Positions 36,653-46,957 of a stretch of DNA of 64,000 nucleotides are shown one piece after another; the first letter of the stretch is position 1, and each line of letters opens with the position of its first letter. A model generated the notes under the pieces. It was not told the origin of the DNA, made no database searches, and saw nothing but the letters and a program-made list of their open reading frames with translations. The stretch comes from Bythopirellula sp. Lineage in GTDB: Bacteria; Planctomycetota; Planctomycetia; Pirellulales; Lacipirellulaceae. The stretch is taken from assembly GCA_028285205.1 (NCBI GenBank), contig JANQQA010000320.1, positions 1 through 64,000 on the forward strand. The letters run 5' to 3'. The translations under genes were made by a program, and so were the position numbers.

Positions 36653-38080
36653 ATGACTCCTCAGGATGTCTTGGCATTGTGTCGCGAACGCGACGTGAAA
36701 GCGGTTGATCTACGCTTCATGGATTTCCCCGGGTTGTGGCAACACTTTACGATTCCCGTGGACAAGCTCGACGAAGAGGTCTTCGACGATGGACTCGGCT
36801 TCGACGGCTCCAGCATTCGTGGCTGGCAGGAGATCAACGAAAGCGACATGTTGCTCGTGCCTCAGCCAGAGACCGCCTTCATCGACCCATTTACGGAGTT
36901 GTCGACGCTGTGCATGATCTGCAACATCCAAGATCCGATCACACGCGAAGACTACACGCGTGACCCACGTAACGTGGCGCGTAAAGCAGCCAACTACCTC
37001 AAGAGCACCGGCATCGCTGACACCTGTTACATCGGACCCGAAGCAGAGTTCTTCGTGTTCGATGATATTCGTTTCGACCAGAGTCCCAACAGCGGATTCT
37101 TCTACATCGACAGCTCCGAAGGAGAGTGGAACCGGGGCTACAACTCTCGCCGACGCGGCGAGGGTCCTAACCTTGGCCACAAGCTACGCCACAAAGAAGG
37201 TTACTTCCCCTGCCCGCCTGCCGATCAACTGATGAATCTGCGCAATGAAATGATGCAAACGATGATCGACTGCGGACTGAATGTCGAAGCGCAGCACCAT
37301 GAGGTCGCGACCGCAGGCCAATCGGAGATCGACCTGCGGTATAGCGACTTGGTCCAAATGGCGGACGACATGTGCCTTTACAAGTACATCGTGAAGAATG
37401 TCGCGCACAAGTATCAGAAGACCGTCACCTTCATGCCCAAGCCCATTTTCGGCGACAATGGGTCCGGCATGCACACGCATATTTCACTCTGGAAGGGCGA
37501 GCAGCCGCTGTTTGCTGGTGGTGGCTACGCAGGTTTGAGCGATGAGGCGATTCATGCGATCGGAGGGATCTTGGCCCATGCGCCCGCGATCCTCGCCTTC
37601 ACCAATCCCACGACCAATAGCTACAAGCGGTTGGTTCCCGGCTACGAAGCACCTGTGAACCTCGCCTATTCACAACGCAATCGGTCCGCCGCCTGCCGCA
37701 TTCCGATGTACAGTGCGAGTCCAAAATCGAAACGCATCGAATTTCGTTGCCCTGATCCGAGTTCCAATCCGTACTTGGCATTCTCCGCACTCATGATGGC
37801 CGCGCTCGATGGTATCCAAAACAAGATCCACCCGGGGGATCCGCTCGACAAGGATATCTACGACATGGAGCCAGAAGAGCTTTCCAAGGTGCCGACGACT
37901 CCGGATTCCTTGGGAGCAGCTCTTGACGCGCTGGCGGCCGATCACGAGTTCCTGCTTCGCGGCGATGTCTTCACGCTCGATGTGATCAACACTTGGATCA
38001 CGTACAAAAAGAAGAACGAGGTCGATGCCCTCGCGTTGCGACCCCATCCGTACGAGTTTTGCCTGTACTACGACATGTAA
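36653..38080 (+). CDS. glnA: Type I glutamine synthetase
   Basis: This 475-residue dodecameric-type GS carries the family's [17 protein letters not shown], the metal/glutamate block [22 protein letters not shown], and [19 protein letters not shown]. The region [11 protein letters not shown] aligns with the adenylylation loop of GSI-beta; a tyrosine (about residue 403) is present, so control by GlnE is possible. The length agrees with GSI-beta. It lies 201 nt after glnII with a terminator between; no second sigma-54 box was seen in the gap. Having both GS types side by side suggests redundant or condition-specific ammonia assimilation. Confidence 0.97.
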   Translation: MTPQDVLALCRERDVKAVDLRFMDFPGLWQHFTIPVDKLDEEVFDDGLGFDGSSIRGWQEINESDMLLVPQPETAFIDPFTELSTLCMICNIQDPITREDYTRDPRNVARKAANYLKSTGIADTCYIGPEAEFFVFDDIRFDQSPNSGFFYIDSSEGEWNRGYNSRRRGEGPNLGHKLRHKEGYFPCPPADQLMNLRNEMMQTMIDCGLNVEAQHHEVATAGQSEIDLRYSDLVQMADDMCLYKYIVKNVAHKYQKTVTFMPKPIFGDNGSGMHTHISLWKGEQPLFAGGGYAGLSDEAIHAIGGILAHAPAILAFTNPTTNSYKRLVPGYEAPVNLAYSQRNRSAACRIPMYSASPKSKRIEFRCPDPSSNPYLAFSALMMAALDGIQNKIHPGDPLDKDIYDMEPEELSKVPTTPDSLGAALDALAADHEFLLRGDVFTLDVINTWITYKKKNEVDALALRPHPYEFCLYYDM

Positions 38081-38195
38081 CTCGGCGAGGGGAGCCGCGT
38101 CGCTGCTCGCTGAAGGTCGACCTGCAGCTGCGGGCAGGTCCTGCGGACTTCATGGAGCGGACCACGGCATGTCCTCTGCGGCACGGTATTTCCAG

Positions 38196-38648
38196 TCAAT
38201 TCGCGTCTTCTTCTTCGACGCTTGACGTCAAGGCAAAATCGAATTGATTCTCGCCACTTGGGGAAACCGTTGCGGTGAGAGTGGTCGCGAGATTGTAACG
38301 TTCGGGGATGTACTGCTCCTTCGCGCGCAGTCCCATGATGGGATTTTCGGGGCCAATGAAACGTGAGGCCTGAATCGAAACCTTCTTCGCGCCTGCGGTC
38401 GCATACACCGAGTACTCGCCTGCTTCGATTTTGCCTGCCACCGGCGTCTCGCCGCTCGACTGGGCGGCAAACGAAATGTATCCCTCGGGAATTGGTTCGC
38501 CGTCAAGCGTGACGCTGCCGCTGACAGGGTAGGTTTTTGGGCCTGACGGCGCGCAGCCGCTGATCAGCGCAACAGCCAGGGCGCAGTAAGCGAACGTAGA
38601 AATCGCAAATCGCTTGCCCCCGTCACTTCCGTGAAACGTCATCTGCAT
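38196..38648 (-). CDS. Small lipoprotein with carboxypeptidase-regulatory-like fold
   Basis: A 150-residue lipoprotein: lipobox LISGC (Cys32), then one beta-sandwich domain beginning YPVSGSVTLDGEPIPEGYIS, the pattern common in planctomycete lipoproteins (SGTVTLDGxPVxxGxISF). The acidic end EEEDAN is unusual. It starts 4 nt after the stop of the DUF1559 gene on the same strand, and such pairs (DUF1559 followed by this lipoprotein) are frequent in planctomycetes. Function unknown. Confidence 0.82.
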   Translation of the reverse strand: MQMTFHGSDGGKRFAISTFAYCALAVALISGCAPSGPKTYPVSGSVTLDGEPIPEGYISFAAQSSGETPVAGKIEAGEYSVYATAGAKKVSIQASRFIGPENPIMGLRAKEQYIPERYNLATTLTATVSPSGENQFDFALTSSVEEEDAN

Positions 38649-38652
38649 CTTG

Positions 38653-39681
38653 CTATTGCACCCCGCTGGTCAGTATGTCCTCGCCATTGCGGCTTCCCAT
38701 CGCGTTGTAGACGATCACATCGATACCATCCTGGACGCCATCAACAGAACCATCAGCTCGGCAAACATTCACCATGCCGGGGTGATAACTTCGCGCAGCG
38801 ACCTGCATGTTACTGCCGGATTGCAGGCAGGGTGCGTCGGGTGGCGGATTGTGAGAACACCAATTGAACACATCTGGTAGCGTCGTGTTGGGAGGATTCA
38901 ATGTGCTGAAGAGCACGCCTCCATGGGCCGGATTGTGATAGCGGCCCCGTATATCGTGTGAGTCCGTATCTTCCACGAGAATCAGTTCGCTGAGCAGCAG
39001 CGTGTTCGAAGACCCATCGGTGATATCTGCCATCGAGACTTCGGACAACGCATAAAGGACTCCGTCCGTGTTGGCACTTGCCTGATGGGGATTTCGATGC
39101 TCTGGATTTTCTGGATCGACACGGTTGAAAAAAGTACTACTTGCGTTCGCAACGTAATTGCCTGAGAAACCTTGCGTCGGCGTTTGGTTGCCCCGTAGCC
39201 CTCCCCAAAACGTGTGTAGCTTGGGACTGAGTGGGTCGCTTGGGCACATGGCCACCGGGATGATCGCGTCCATTTGCAGGAATGCCAAAGCGCTCGCACC
39301 GGTGTCCATGTGCGTAGAAAACAAGTCGTACTGTGCCGTCTGCTCAACGTAAGGCAACAGATCGTGCATCCAGCATCGACGATCCTGCGTGTGCGGTCCG
39401 CGCCCGACTCGTCTGCCATCGTAAGTGCCGTAGGGAGGCCCGGTGCTACCTGTGCTGTCGATGTAGTTATAAGTACCGTGGGGGAAGTGACCTTTCGTAT
39501 CCAAGTGCTGTAGCGCCGCCAGTCCTAACTGCTTCAATTTATTCTGGCATTCCGAGCGGCGTGCCGCCTCGCGAGCGCTCTGGACAGCGGGTAGGAGCAG
39601 TGCGACCAGCACTCCGATAATCGCGATCACCACCAACAGTTCGACTAGTGTAAACGCCCGAAAGACCTTGCGATTGCTCAT
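38653..39681 (-). CDS. DUF1559 prepilin-like protein
   Basis: From ATG 39681 this 342-residue protein starts MSNRKVFRA^[10 protein letters not shown], a short basic leader cut before Phe. Position -1 is Ala rather than the usual Gly, so cleavage may be weaker. The hydrophobic helix, [15 protein letters not shown], and the late [16 protein letters not shown] block are typical of DUF1559. The longer frame to 39723 adds a leader without support. It forms an operon with the lipoprotein at 38196-38648. Confidence 0.9.
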   Translation of the reverse strand: MSNRKVFRAFTLVELLVVIAIIGVLVALLLPAVQSAREAARRSECQNKLKQLGLAALQHLDTKGHFPHGTYNYIDSTGSTGPPYGTYDGRRVGRGPHTQDRRCWMHDLLPYVEQTAQYDLFSTHMDTGASALAFLQMDAIIPVAMCPSDPLSPKLHTFWGGLRGNQTPTQGFSGNYVANASSTFFNRVDPENPEHRNPHQASANTDGVLYALSEVSMADITDGSSNTLLLSELILVEDTDSHDIRGRYHNPAHGGVLFSTLNPPNTTLPDVFNWCSHNPPPDAPCLQSGSNMQVAARSYHPGMVNVCRADGSVDGVQDGIDVIVYNAMGSRNGEDILTSGVQ

Positions 39682-39823
39682 TGGTCGAGACCTGCCATCA
39701 AGAAGGTACAGGTAAATTGGCATCTAAAGCGGCGACGAACACCGTACGAATAGTGGGTTTAAGTATAAGCCGCTGACGACGGCAAAGTCAATTCTGTCGC
39801 CAATGAAGTGGGGATGCGAGGCA

Positions 39824-40618
39824 TTACTTGCCGATGTCCGCAGTCTCGACTTTGTCGAGTTCTTCGACTTCGACCAAGTACTCATCGTATTCCTGCTTGG
39901 CTTCTTGATGGGCCAGATCGCCTTCATCGCCGTGGCAGCGGGTGTCGAGGTCTTCAAGTCGGTCCAGCGGACCGTAGATGATCAGCGTGTCGTTGGCCTC
40001 AATCTTGCTACTGCCTGACGGCGCTCCGACGTACGGTCCGGTGTGGCGGCGGATGCCCAATACCAAGACTCCTTCGCGAGCTAGGCCCAATTCGACCAAT
40101 GTTTTCCCAGCCACCCAGTCGCCTGGCTTCACAACTAGCTCCGAGACGGCAAAGCCGCTCGAAAACTCCAGCAGCGAAACATAATCACGGACGTCCAGCT
40201 GTGTGAAGTGTTTCAGCGCCCAACTGATTGGGCGATTCAGTTGTTGCTCAATCCAACGGCTCTTAAAGAGGGAAATCAGGATTACGATTCCAATGGCGAG
40301 CACCGCGAAACTCGCTCCCAGGTGTTCTGTGGTTCGTGTGCTTAAGAGTGTGGCTGTCAGCGTCGCAATGACCGTCGCCATGCCGATGTTTCCCAGCATC
40401 ATCAACCCCATGACTAGGTGTCGACGTACCGGGTGTTCATTGATCAGTTCAGCTTCTTTGGTGGTGAAGCCGACGCCGGTGAATGCGGAGTGCGATTGAA
40501 ACCGTGCCACTTCCCTCGATAACCCCGTCAGCATCAGCGCCATCGTACCGACACGGATGACAATCAACGAGATCGTCAGTGCCAACAGAAACACTAAGAC
40601 GGGAAGCAGATAGCTCAT
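39824..40618 (-). CDS. Membrane protein with TrkA-C (RCK_C) domain
   Basis: A 264-residue protein with an N-terminal membrane part (about 5-28, 70-90 and 102-117) including GMMLGNIGMATVIA-like small-residue helices. A cytoplasmic TrkA C-terminal domain follows at about 150-220 (SELVVKPGDWVAGKTLVELG, EGVLVLGIRRHTG, IEANDTLIIYGPLDRLEDL). RCK_C domains bind nucleotides such as c-di-AMP or gate K+ channels. The membrane part is not a clear channel. The acidic tail is rich in Glu. Likely an ion-transport regulator; partner unknown. Confidence 0.8.
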   Translation of the reverse strand: MSYLLPVLVFLLALTISLIVIRVGTMALMLTGLSREVARFQSHSAFTGVGFTTKEAELINEHPVRRHLVMGLMMLGNIGMATVIATLTATLLSTRTTEHLGASFAVLAIGIVILISLFKSRWIEQQLNRPISWALKHFTQLDVRDYVSLLEFSSGFAVSELVVKPGDWVAGKTLVELGLAREGVLVLGIRRHTGPYVGAPSGSSKIEANDTLIIYGPLDRLEDLDTRCHGDEGDLAHQEAKQEYDEYLVEVEELDKVETADIGK

Positions 40619-40826
40619 TTCAGATGGGTCTCAACGCTCCAGCAACTAGTTTTGCTCTACCTCTATTTTAGCATGTCAGCACCAGAACGGGGACGTCTGT
40701 CAGACTCGAGAAAGACCTCGCAACCGTGCTGAGAACAGCGTGTGTCCACCTGCACGCGTTTCCGACGACAGAGCCGTCGCGACCAAGGGTTACGACCAAC
40801 TTCTACCCGTTGTTCACGATGGCCCT

Positions 40827-42512
40827 TCACTTCCCTTGCGTGACGGTCTCACGCATCATCTTGCCAAGCCGATCGAGTGCCTTGCTGCAGTCTTGCGGGT
40901 CGAGGTGCACGTGCAGAATGCTGGGCCCCGACTTGTCTTCCCACGCAGCCCTCAGCGCGCGATCGAAGTCGCCCTCGGTGTGGATTTCGTAGCCAGTTCC
41001 ACCCCTCAACACTTCCGGAAGTTGATCGTACTGCCACGAGTGAATCTGATTGAATTCGTATTCGCCGGGATGGAGCAAGCGTTCGGTGCCGTAGCCGCTA
41101 TTGTTGAGCACGATCGCGATCACCGGCATGTGGTGACGGACGATACTCGAGAGTTCCATGCCTGTCATTTGAAACGCGCCGTCTCCGACAATCGCAATGA
41201 CACGTGCCTCGGGACGCGCAACTTGAGCACCCAATGCCGCAGGCACAGAAAATCCCATCGATGTGTAGTACGCCGGGCTGAGGAATTCGGTCTGCCCGCG
41301 GGTGGTAAGTTCAGTCGACGCGAACAGCGCGTCGCCGATGTCCGCCACGACAATCGTGTCGCCCTCGAGTTGCTCGTCGAGCCGGTCGATCATGCGTGAG
41401 ATAGTGATTTCCGCTTCTGCATTGAGCTGAAACGGTTCTTTGCGCCAATCGGTGAGTTCCGTAGGAACGGGCGAGTGCTGGCTGAGGCCGCGCTTGGCGA
41501 GCCCAGCTAGAAAATCTTCCAGACGCACATCGTGATAGTGATGGTGCCGGATGCGCAGTTCTTCGCTCGTCGCATACACGCAGTCAGATACATCGAGTTT
41601 AGCAGTATAGATGCCGAGATTGATGTCGGTCATAAAGGTGCCGAGCATCACGACGCAATCACTCGACTCGACGTACTCGGTGACTGCTTCAGGTCCGAGA
41701 GCACCCTCGTACAACCCCATGTACAGCGGATGCGTTTCAGCGACGACGCCTTTCCCCAGCATTGTCGCGGCAAGGGGAATATTTGCCGACTCGGCGAGTT
41801 GAAGCACCGTGTCCTGCAATCCAAAGCGATGGACTTCCACACCGAGCAGAAAAACAGGCCGCTCAGCGGCATCGATCCGCTTCGCCGCCTCTTCCACGGC
41901 CTCGGCCAGTGCGCCTTGATTGCTGAGCGCGACTGGCTGCTCATACGGAGGTGCCCCTTCTGGCCGGACATGCACCATATCGCGAGGGATCTCGAGGTAG
42001 ACCGGCCTTTTGTAGCGCTCGCAAGCTGCAAGTACGCGATCAATTTCCCTGAAGGCGGTGAGCGGATCGTTCAGTTCAGCGCCGGCCACGCACAGCTTTT
42101 CGAAGACATCGTACTGAGTACGAAAGTTCCGAACCATGTGATGCAACAGTGGGTTGTGTATGCGTTCGCGGAGGCCAGGCGAGCCCGTGATCATCACCAC
42201 AGGCGACTTCTCTGCGTAGGCGCCGGCGATTGAGTTACACACGCTAAGCCCGCCAACGCAGTAGGTGACACAGAGCGCGCCCATGCCGTTGACGCGTGCG
42301 TACGCATCGGCCGCGAAGCCCGCGCAGTCTTCGCGAGTACAGCCAATCGTGTTCAGTGGCCCTTCTTCGAGCATCGTGTAAAACGACAGCACATAGTCAC
42401 CGGGAATGCCAAACACGTCGGCAATGCCGTAGTCCTGAAGACGCTGGATGAGATACTCGCCGATCGACGGTTTAGCCGCCGAATCCGTGGGCTTCGTCGC
42501 GGAATGATTCAA
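40827..42512 (-). CDS. Thiamine-diphosphate-dependent 2-oxoacid decarboxylase
   Basis: A 561-residue enzyme of the pyruvate/indolepyruvate decarboxylase group: N-terminal PYR domain with the TPP-activating Glu in GCTREDCAGFAADAYARVNG, a central domain, and the C-terminal PP domain with GDGAFQMTGMELSS and NNSGYGTERLLHPG. It removes CO2 from a 2-oxoacid to give an aldehyde; pyruvate, phenylpyruvate or indolepyruvate are all possible. The start codon is TTG (42512), fixed by GGAGG 8 nt upstream on the minus strand. No metabolic neighbours help. It is monocistronic. Confidence 0.9.
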   Translation of the reverse strand: MNHSATKPTDSAAKPSIGEYLIQRLQDYGIADVFGIPGDYVLSFYTMLEEGPLNTIGCTREDCAGFAADAYARVNGMGALCVTYCVGGLSVCNSIAGAYAEKSPVVMITGSPGLRERIHNPLLHHMVRNFRTQYDVFEKLCVAGAELNDPLTAFREIDRVLAACERYKRPVYLEIPRDMVHVRPEGAPPYEQPVALSNQGALAEAVEEAAKRIDAAERPVFLLGVEVHRFGLQDTVLQLAESANIPLAATMLGKGVVAETHPLYMGLYEGALGPEAVTEYVESSDCVVMLGTFMTDINLGIYTAKLDVSDCVYATSEELRIRHHHYHDVRLEDFLAGLAKRGLSQHSPVPTELTDWRKEPFQLNAEAEITISRMIDRLDEQLEGDTIVVADIGDALFASTELTTRGQTEFLSPAYYTSMGFSVPAALGAQVARPEARVIAIVGDGAFQMTGMELSSIVRHHMPVIAIVLNNSGYGTERLLHPGEYEFNQIHSWQYDQLPEVLRGGTGYEIHTEGDFDRALRAAWEDKSGPSILHVHLDPQDCSKALDRLGKMMRETVTQGK

Positions 42513-42520
42513 TGCTCAGT

Positions 42521-42525
42521 CCTCC
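42521..42525 (-). promoter_or_regulatory. Shine-Dalgarno site that fixes a TTG start
   Basis: On the minus strand GGAGG (plus strand cctcc) lies 8 nt before the TTG of the decarboxylase gene. There is no ATG in the conserved N-terminal part, so this site decides the start. Confidence 0.75.
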
Positions 42526-42768
42526 ATTAACTGCGTTACCTGCCGCAAATTGCTCGCTGAATTATAGTCGTGACGCCGTTTGCACGCGATGAAAGATCAG
42601 CAGTACGATCGGCGCAAGTCGTTTTGGGCGAGCAGGTTACGGGTTGCGCTGCGCAGCCAGCAGACACGCGAAAATTCTTCTTGGCATTATTCTGACGCAG
42701 CAAATATGCTTGGGTTAGGTGATCTTTTCAGCCTCAATTCGAATTCTTGGTTTCTTGGGGGCAATTCC

Positions 42769-45700
42769 GTGATAGGCCAAGTTTGCCATCACTTCCGCCG
42801 ATCAATTTGGGCCTATGCGCTGGCGTTAGTAGCAGTTCACCAATTGGTTCCAGCTGATGCGGCAGTTTGGAACGGTGGCAGCGGAGTATGGGAAGACCCA
42901 AACAATTGGGATACGTTGACGGTGCCTGATAGCGCTACGGAAGATGTCCTGATTTCAGTGCTGGGCAACGTCGAAGTTGAATTGGGTTCCGACCGTACGA
43001 TTGGTTCGCTGACGATTAATGCGACGAACGATCGCCTGAAACTCAATCCTGGCGGAAGGCTGCAACTTGACGGGTCGTCTCTCATCAATCGTGGCATGAT
43101 TGAGTTGGATGCGACGGCGGGACTCGTCAGCGAACTGTCGATCACCAACAACGCAACGTACACGCACTCCGGGACGATTCGCTTCTCAGACGAGAATCTG
43201 GCGACGTCGCTTGAGGTCAACGGTGTATTGTCACTGCCAACCAATACCACCCTCACGATCGATGGTCCGAGTCTCGGAGCAGGGCGTGGTGGAATCAACG
43301 GGGCCGGTTCCATCGATATCGCCCCGCAGGCGGAGCTGCTGTTTAACGACGTTGGTCTAATCAATGTCAACACGGACATCGCGAACAATGGCGACATCCG
43401 CATTGCCGGTAACAACGCTAGTCTCGTGACGTTTAACTCCGTCGCAATTGACAATGGCGGCGCCGCCAACAATCTGACCGTCACGGGGAACAGCGTAGTT
43501 CAACTCAACGACTTGAGTTTTGCGAATGGGTTTGTCGACGTGCAATCGGGAGCGACGCTGCGTATCTTCGACGGTGCGTTTTCGAACGCGGATTTCCAGA
43601 ACGTTATTTTTGCTTCCGGCTCAGTCTCGCTGATCGGTACTGCGGAATTCTTTTCCGCGGGTAGTAACAGTATTCTCGCAAGTAGTGCATCCTTGCAGCT
43701 TGAAGGTGACGTAACAGTTGATGGGAATCTTGACACGATGCCCGGAGCTAGTATCACCGCCGGAAATAACGGGCAACTCAGTGCAAGTTTTCTGGAACTG
43801 GGTGGATCTGGGACCCTGAATATCACTGTGCCGGTCAAAGCAGTGACGAATCTTCGGCTTGATCGAGACGGCACGACGAACTTCGGAGAGATCGATCTGA
43901 CCGCTGCCAGCCTCATCGTGGCGGATGGCATCGCGGCATTCGGAGGCTCGCAGATCATGATCCCAACCGCCCGCGACAACGCAATAGTCGCGGGCGGTGA
44001 CGCCGAATTGCGATTCGTGGGTACCGAGCTGAATAACGTTGGCGTTTCAATGGCACTCACAAGTTCGGCACGGTTTACGGCGACGACGCTCGACAACGCG
44101 AAAGTCTTCGGCGGCGATGCGGAGTTTCGCAGCTTGACCACATTGCGAACTCAGTTTAAGTCTGATAGCACGATTGCCCTCGATTCCACCGCAGATGTGC
44201 AGGCGGCCGGTGGCGAAGTGACCCTCGAAGGCAACAGCGAATGGCAGTTTCAGAGCGTTGGCACTTCGCTGACGCCCGAGGTCGTGACGGAAACAGCCGA
44301 CGATGTGTTTCTCATTCCCTCAGGTTCGACACTCACGATGACGGGCGGCAATGGCGTGATCGGTCGCGCGGGCGAGACACACCCCACGATGCGCGTTCTC
44401 GGCACCCTGGACATCGAAGGCGCGACGATCACGGCGCAGGGAGGCGGCGTCATCGCCGAATCGGAACTCAATGTAACGGCCGGCGCGGATTTCGCGATTC
44501 TCTCTCCGCTGTTTCTCGATACGCCTCCCGTCACGCCTCTGGCGGCTGTCGGCGCTGGTATGGTGACCGGTGGAGTCCTGCACGTCGACGCCGGCAGTCA
44601 AGTCACGATGAAGAACGGTGCCATGATCAGTGGCGGAGCGATCGAGACCTCTGGTGATGGTGCGGTCGTTGTTGAGTTCAACACGCTTTCCGGTGGTTTT
44701 GGCACGTTGGAGAATACCACCAACCGAGGTACGGTCGTTGTGCAGGGACAGGCGGACTTTGGTTTACGCGGTTCGGTGACCAATGACGGTACGATCGAGT
44801 TGGGCGATGGCACTACCTCGTCATTCCAAACCACGGACGTTTTTGTTTACGGAGAGGTTGGTCTGGGTGGAGGTGGCACCGTACAAATGGCTGGCATGGG
44901 AAGCGCGCGTTTGCTTGCCCAACCAGGCAGCGGCGGCGAGCCGAGTCATCTTATCAATGGCTCGACAATTCTTGCTAATCGAGCGCTCACCATTGGCTCG
45001 TCTATTGTGAATGCACCGGTCCTGACCAATCGCGGCACGATTGTGGCCGATGACGATTTGGAGATCTACTTGCCGGTGGGCGAGGAAGTGACCAACGAAG
45101 GTTCCATCCAGCTGACCACTGCCGACAGTCGGCTATTCTTTCGAACTGGTGGATCGGTTATTCGCAATTCGGGGGAGATCATCCTTGGAGACGCTGGCAG
45201 CCGCATTATCGTCGACAGCTATATTCAGGACGGCGGCATGACCAAAGGCAACGGGACGCTTCAGGGGAATCTCACGCTTAACGGCGGTACGATGCAGTTG
45301 GACGGAACGCTTGATGGAAACCTAACCTTCAACGCGGGGGTGATCGAGATCGGCGACCCGGTCGGACGACTGTCGCTCACAAGAGACTTCAATCAATCGG
45401 CTGCCACCACCTTGCGAATCGACATTGGCGGGCTTACTCCCGAAACAGAGTTTGATGTACTCGATGTACAGGGTTTCTTCGGATTCCTCGGTGGTCCCTT
45501 AGACGTGAGCTTGTTGGATCTGGGCAGTGGCATATTCTTGCCCGACGCGGTAGACACGTTTCAGATACTGCAAACGCTGAACTCGGTGAGTGGCGCGTTC
45601 ACGAACGTCGCGAGCGGCGATCGCCTGACGACGGCCGACGGGCTTGGCTCGTTTGTTGTGAACTACGGACTCGCAAGTCCGTTCGGCTTCAACAACGTGG

Positions 45701-45984
45701 TGCTGTCAGACTTTCAATTCGACCCGACGGCCGACTTTGACAGCGATGGCGATGTCGATGCCGCCGACTTGGCAATGTGGCAGACGGCCTACTCCGCAAG
45801 CAGCGGGGGAGATACCGACGCGGACGGTGACTCCGACGGAGTGGACTTCCTCCGATGGCAGCGCCAATTCGGGATCAGTCCGAATCCACTGCAAGCGGTT
45901 GCCGGTGTTCCCGAGCCGTGTGGGCTTACGCTGCTGCTGTTGAGCGTACTGTCGATCAGTAGCGTTTCACGCCCTGCTCGGTGA
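42769..45984 (+). CDS. Giant beta-repeat PEP-CTERM protein with dockerin-like loops
   Basis: A 1071-residue exported protein. From GTG 42769 (gggg at 42757-42761 upstream) it has a signal peptide (WAYALALVAVHQLVPADA). The body is a long Gly/Asn/Thr-rich array of short beta-strands, with repeats such as TNDGTIELGDG and NGGTMQLDGTLDG, resembling autotransporter passenger/pectate-lyase-like solenoids. VWNGGSGVWEDPNNWD near residue 34 is a typical autotransporter-associated N-terminal block. Calcium loops are at about 990-1035 (DFDSDGDVDAADL, DTDADGDSDGVDF), and the C-terminus is a PEP-CTERM signal starting VPEPCGL. It is probably a surface protein sorted by the exosortase. Its last 29 nt overlap the end of mtnA. 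Confidence 0.88.
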   Translation: MIGQVCHHFRRSIWAYALALVAVHQLVPADAAVWNGGSGVWEDPNNWDTLTVPDSATEDVLISVLGNVEVELGSDRTIGSLTINATNDRLKLNPGGRLQLDGSSLINRGMIELDATAGLVSELSITNNATYTHSGTIRFSDENLATSLEVNGVLSLPTNTTLTIDGPSLGAGRGGINGAGSIDIAPQAELLFNDVGLINVNTDIANNGDIRIAGNNASLVTFNSVAIDNGGAANNLTVTGNSVVQLNDLSFANGFVDVQSGATLRIFDGAFSNADFQNVIFASGSVSLIGTAEFFSAGSNSILASSASLQLEGDVTVDGNLDTMPGASITAGNNGQLSASFLELGGSGTLNITVPVKAVTNLRLDRDGTTNFGEIDLTAASLIVADGIAAFGGSQIMIPTARDNAIVAGGDAELRFVGTELNNVGVSMALTSSARFTATTLDNAKVFGGDAEFRSLTTLRTQFKSDSTIALDSTADVQAAGGEVTLEGNSEWQFQSVGTSLTPEVVTETADDVFLIPSGSTLTMTGGNGVIGRAGETHPTMRVLGTLDIEGATITAQGGGVIAESELNVTAGADFAILSPLFLDTPPVTPLAAVGAGMVTGGVLHVDAGSQVTMKNGAMISGGAIETSGDGAVVVEFNTLSGGFGTLENTTNRGTVVVQGQADFGLRGSVTNDGTIELGDGTTSSFQTTDVFVYGEVGLGGGGTVQMAGMGSARLLAQPGSGGEPSHLINGSTILANRALTIGSSIVNAPVLTNRGTIVADDDLEIYLPVGEEVTNEGSIQLTTADSRLFFRTGGSVIRNSGEIILGDAGSRIIVDSYIQDGGMTKGNGTLQGNLTLNGGTMQLDGTLDGNLTFNAGVIEIGDPVGRLSLTRDFNQSAATTLRIDIGGLTPETEFDVLDVQGFFGFLGGPLDVSLLDLGSGIFLPDAVDTFQILQTLNSVSGAFTNVASGDRLTTADGLGSFVVNYGLASPFGFNNVVLSDFQFDPTADFDSDGDVDAADLAMWQTAYSASSGGDTDADGDSDGVDFLRWQRQFGISPNPLQAVAGVPEPCGLTLLLLSVLSISSVSRPAR

Positions 45985-46957
45985 TGATCCCCGCGATCAG
46001 CTCGACCGGAGTGACGTCGAACGCCGGATTGTAGACGGACACCTTCTCCGGCGCGGTCGGGGTGCCAAATCCGCAGGTAATCTCTTCGACGTCTCGTTGT
46101 TCGATTGGGATTTCACTGCCGTTGGTGAGCGACACGTCAAAGGTGCTCGTTGGCGCGGCGATGTAGAATGGGATGTCGTGGACCTTCGCGAGTGTCGCCA
46201 CTCCGTAAGTGCCGATCTTGTTGGCAGCGTCGCCGTTGGCAGCAATACGATCGGCGCCGGTGACGATCGCTTGCACGCGCCCTTCACGCATCACTTGGGC
46301 CGCCATCGAGTCACAAATCAACGTGCAGTCGATCCCGCGTTGCATCAGCTCCCACGTCGTGAGTCTTGCCCCCTGCAGCAACGGCCGTGTCTCGTCGACC
46401 CAGACGTGCGGCTTCCGCTTGCGGCGGGCTAATTCAAAGATCACTGACAGCGCCGTGCCGTCGCCGGCGGTGGCGAGCGCGCCAGCGTTGCAGTGCGTGA
46501 GTATGCCACTACCGACGGGCAGATCTGCGAGCAAGTCGGCCCCGTGGTTGCCGATGTCGGTACACATTTGGCGGTCTTCTTCGCGAATCGCACGAGCTTC
46601 GGTGAGTAACGCCTCGGCGAATTGATGTGGAGCGAGTGTCGAGGTTTGCTGAGCAGTCTCGCGCATGCGATTCAACGCCCAAAATAAATTCACCGCCGTC
46701 GGGCGACTGGTCGCCAGGTAGTCGCAAGCCTGCTCGACTTCAGCTAGCTCGGGTTCGCTGAGGCAGACACCGTAGGCCGCGGCACACCCGATGGCCGGGG
46801 CGCCGCGAACCGCAAGGCGCTTGATCGACTGCCATACATCCTCGACCGTCTTGCAGTCGACTTCGACGTGCTCGCGCGGCAGCTTAGTCTGGTCGAGCAG
46901 GACCAGGTAACCGTCGAGTCCGCCTTTCCACGACATGGTTTCGGGAATTCGATTCAT
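45956..46957 (-). CDS. mtnA: S-methyl-5-thioribose-1-phosphate isomerase
   Basis: The 333-residue aldose-ketose isomerase of methionine salvage turns methylthioribose-1-phosphate into methylthioribulose-1-phosphate. Family motifs: RGAPAIGCAAAYG, the catalytic cysteine in THCNAGALAT, and the catalytic aspartate in TGADRIAANGDAANKIGT. The N-terminus (SWKGG, VLLDQTKLP) is complete. It is translationally coupled to the antiporter gene upstream (ATGA at 46954-46957) and overlaps the convergent PEP-CTERM gene by 29 nt at the 3' ends. No other salvage gene is nearby. Confidence 0.95.
   Translation of the reverse strand: MNRIPETMSWKGGLDGYLVLLDQTKLPREHVEVDCKTVEDVWQSIKRLAVRGAPAIGCAAAYGVCLSEPELAEVEQACDYLATSRPTAVNLFWALNRMRETAQQTSTLAPHQFAEALLTEARAIREEDRQMCTDIGNHGADLLADLPVGSGILTHCNAGALATAGDGTALSVIFELARRKRKPHVWVDETRPLLQGARLTTWELMQRGIDCTLICDSMAAQVMREGRVQAIVTGADRIAANGDAANKIGTYGVATLAKVHDIPFYIAAPTSTFDVSLTNGSEIPIEQRDVEEITCGFGTPTAPEKVSVYNPAFDVTPVELIAGIITEQGVKRY

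Noticed and set aside
38114-38140. gacctgc / gcaggtc hairpin after glnA as a terminator
   Set aside because: Only 7 bp and no T-run; too weak to call.
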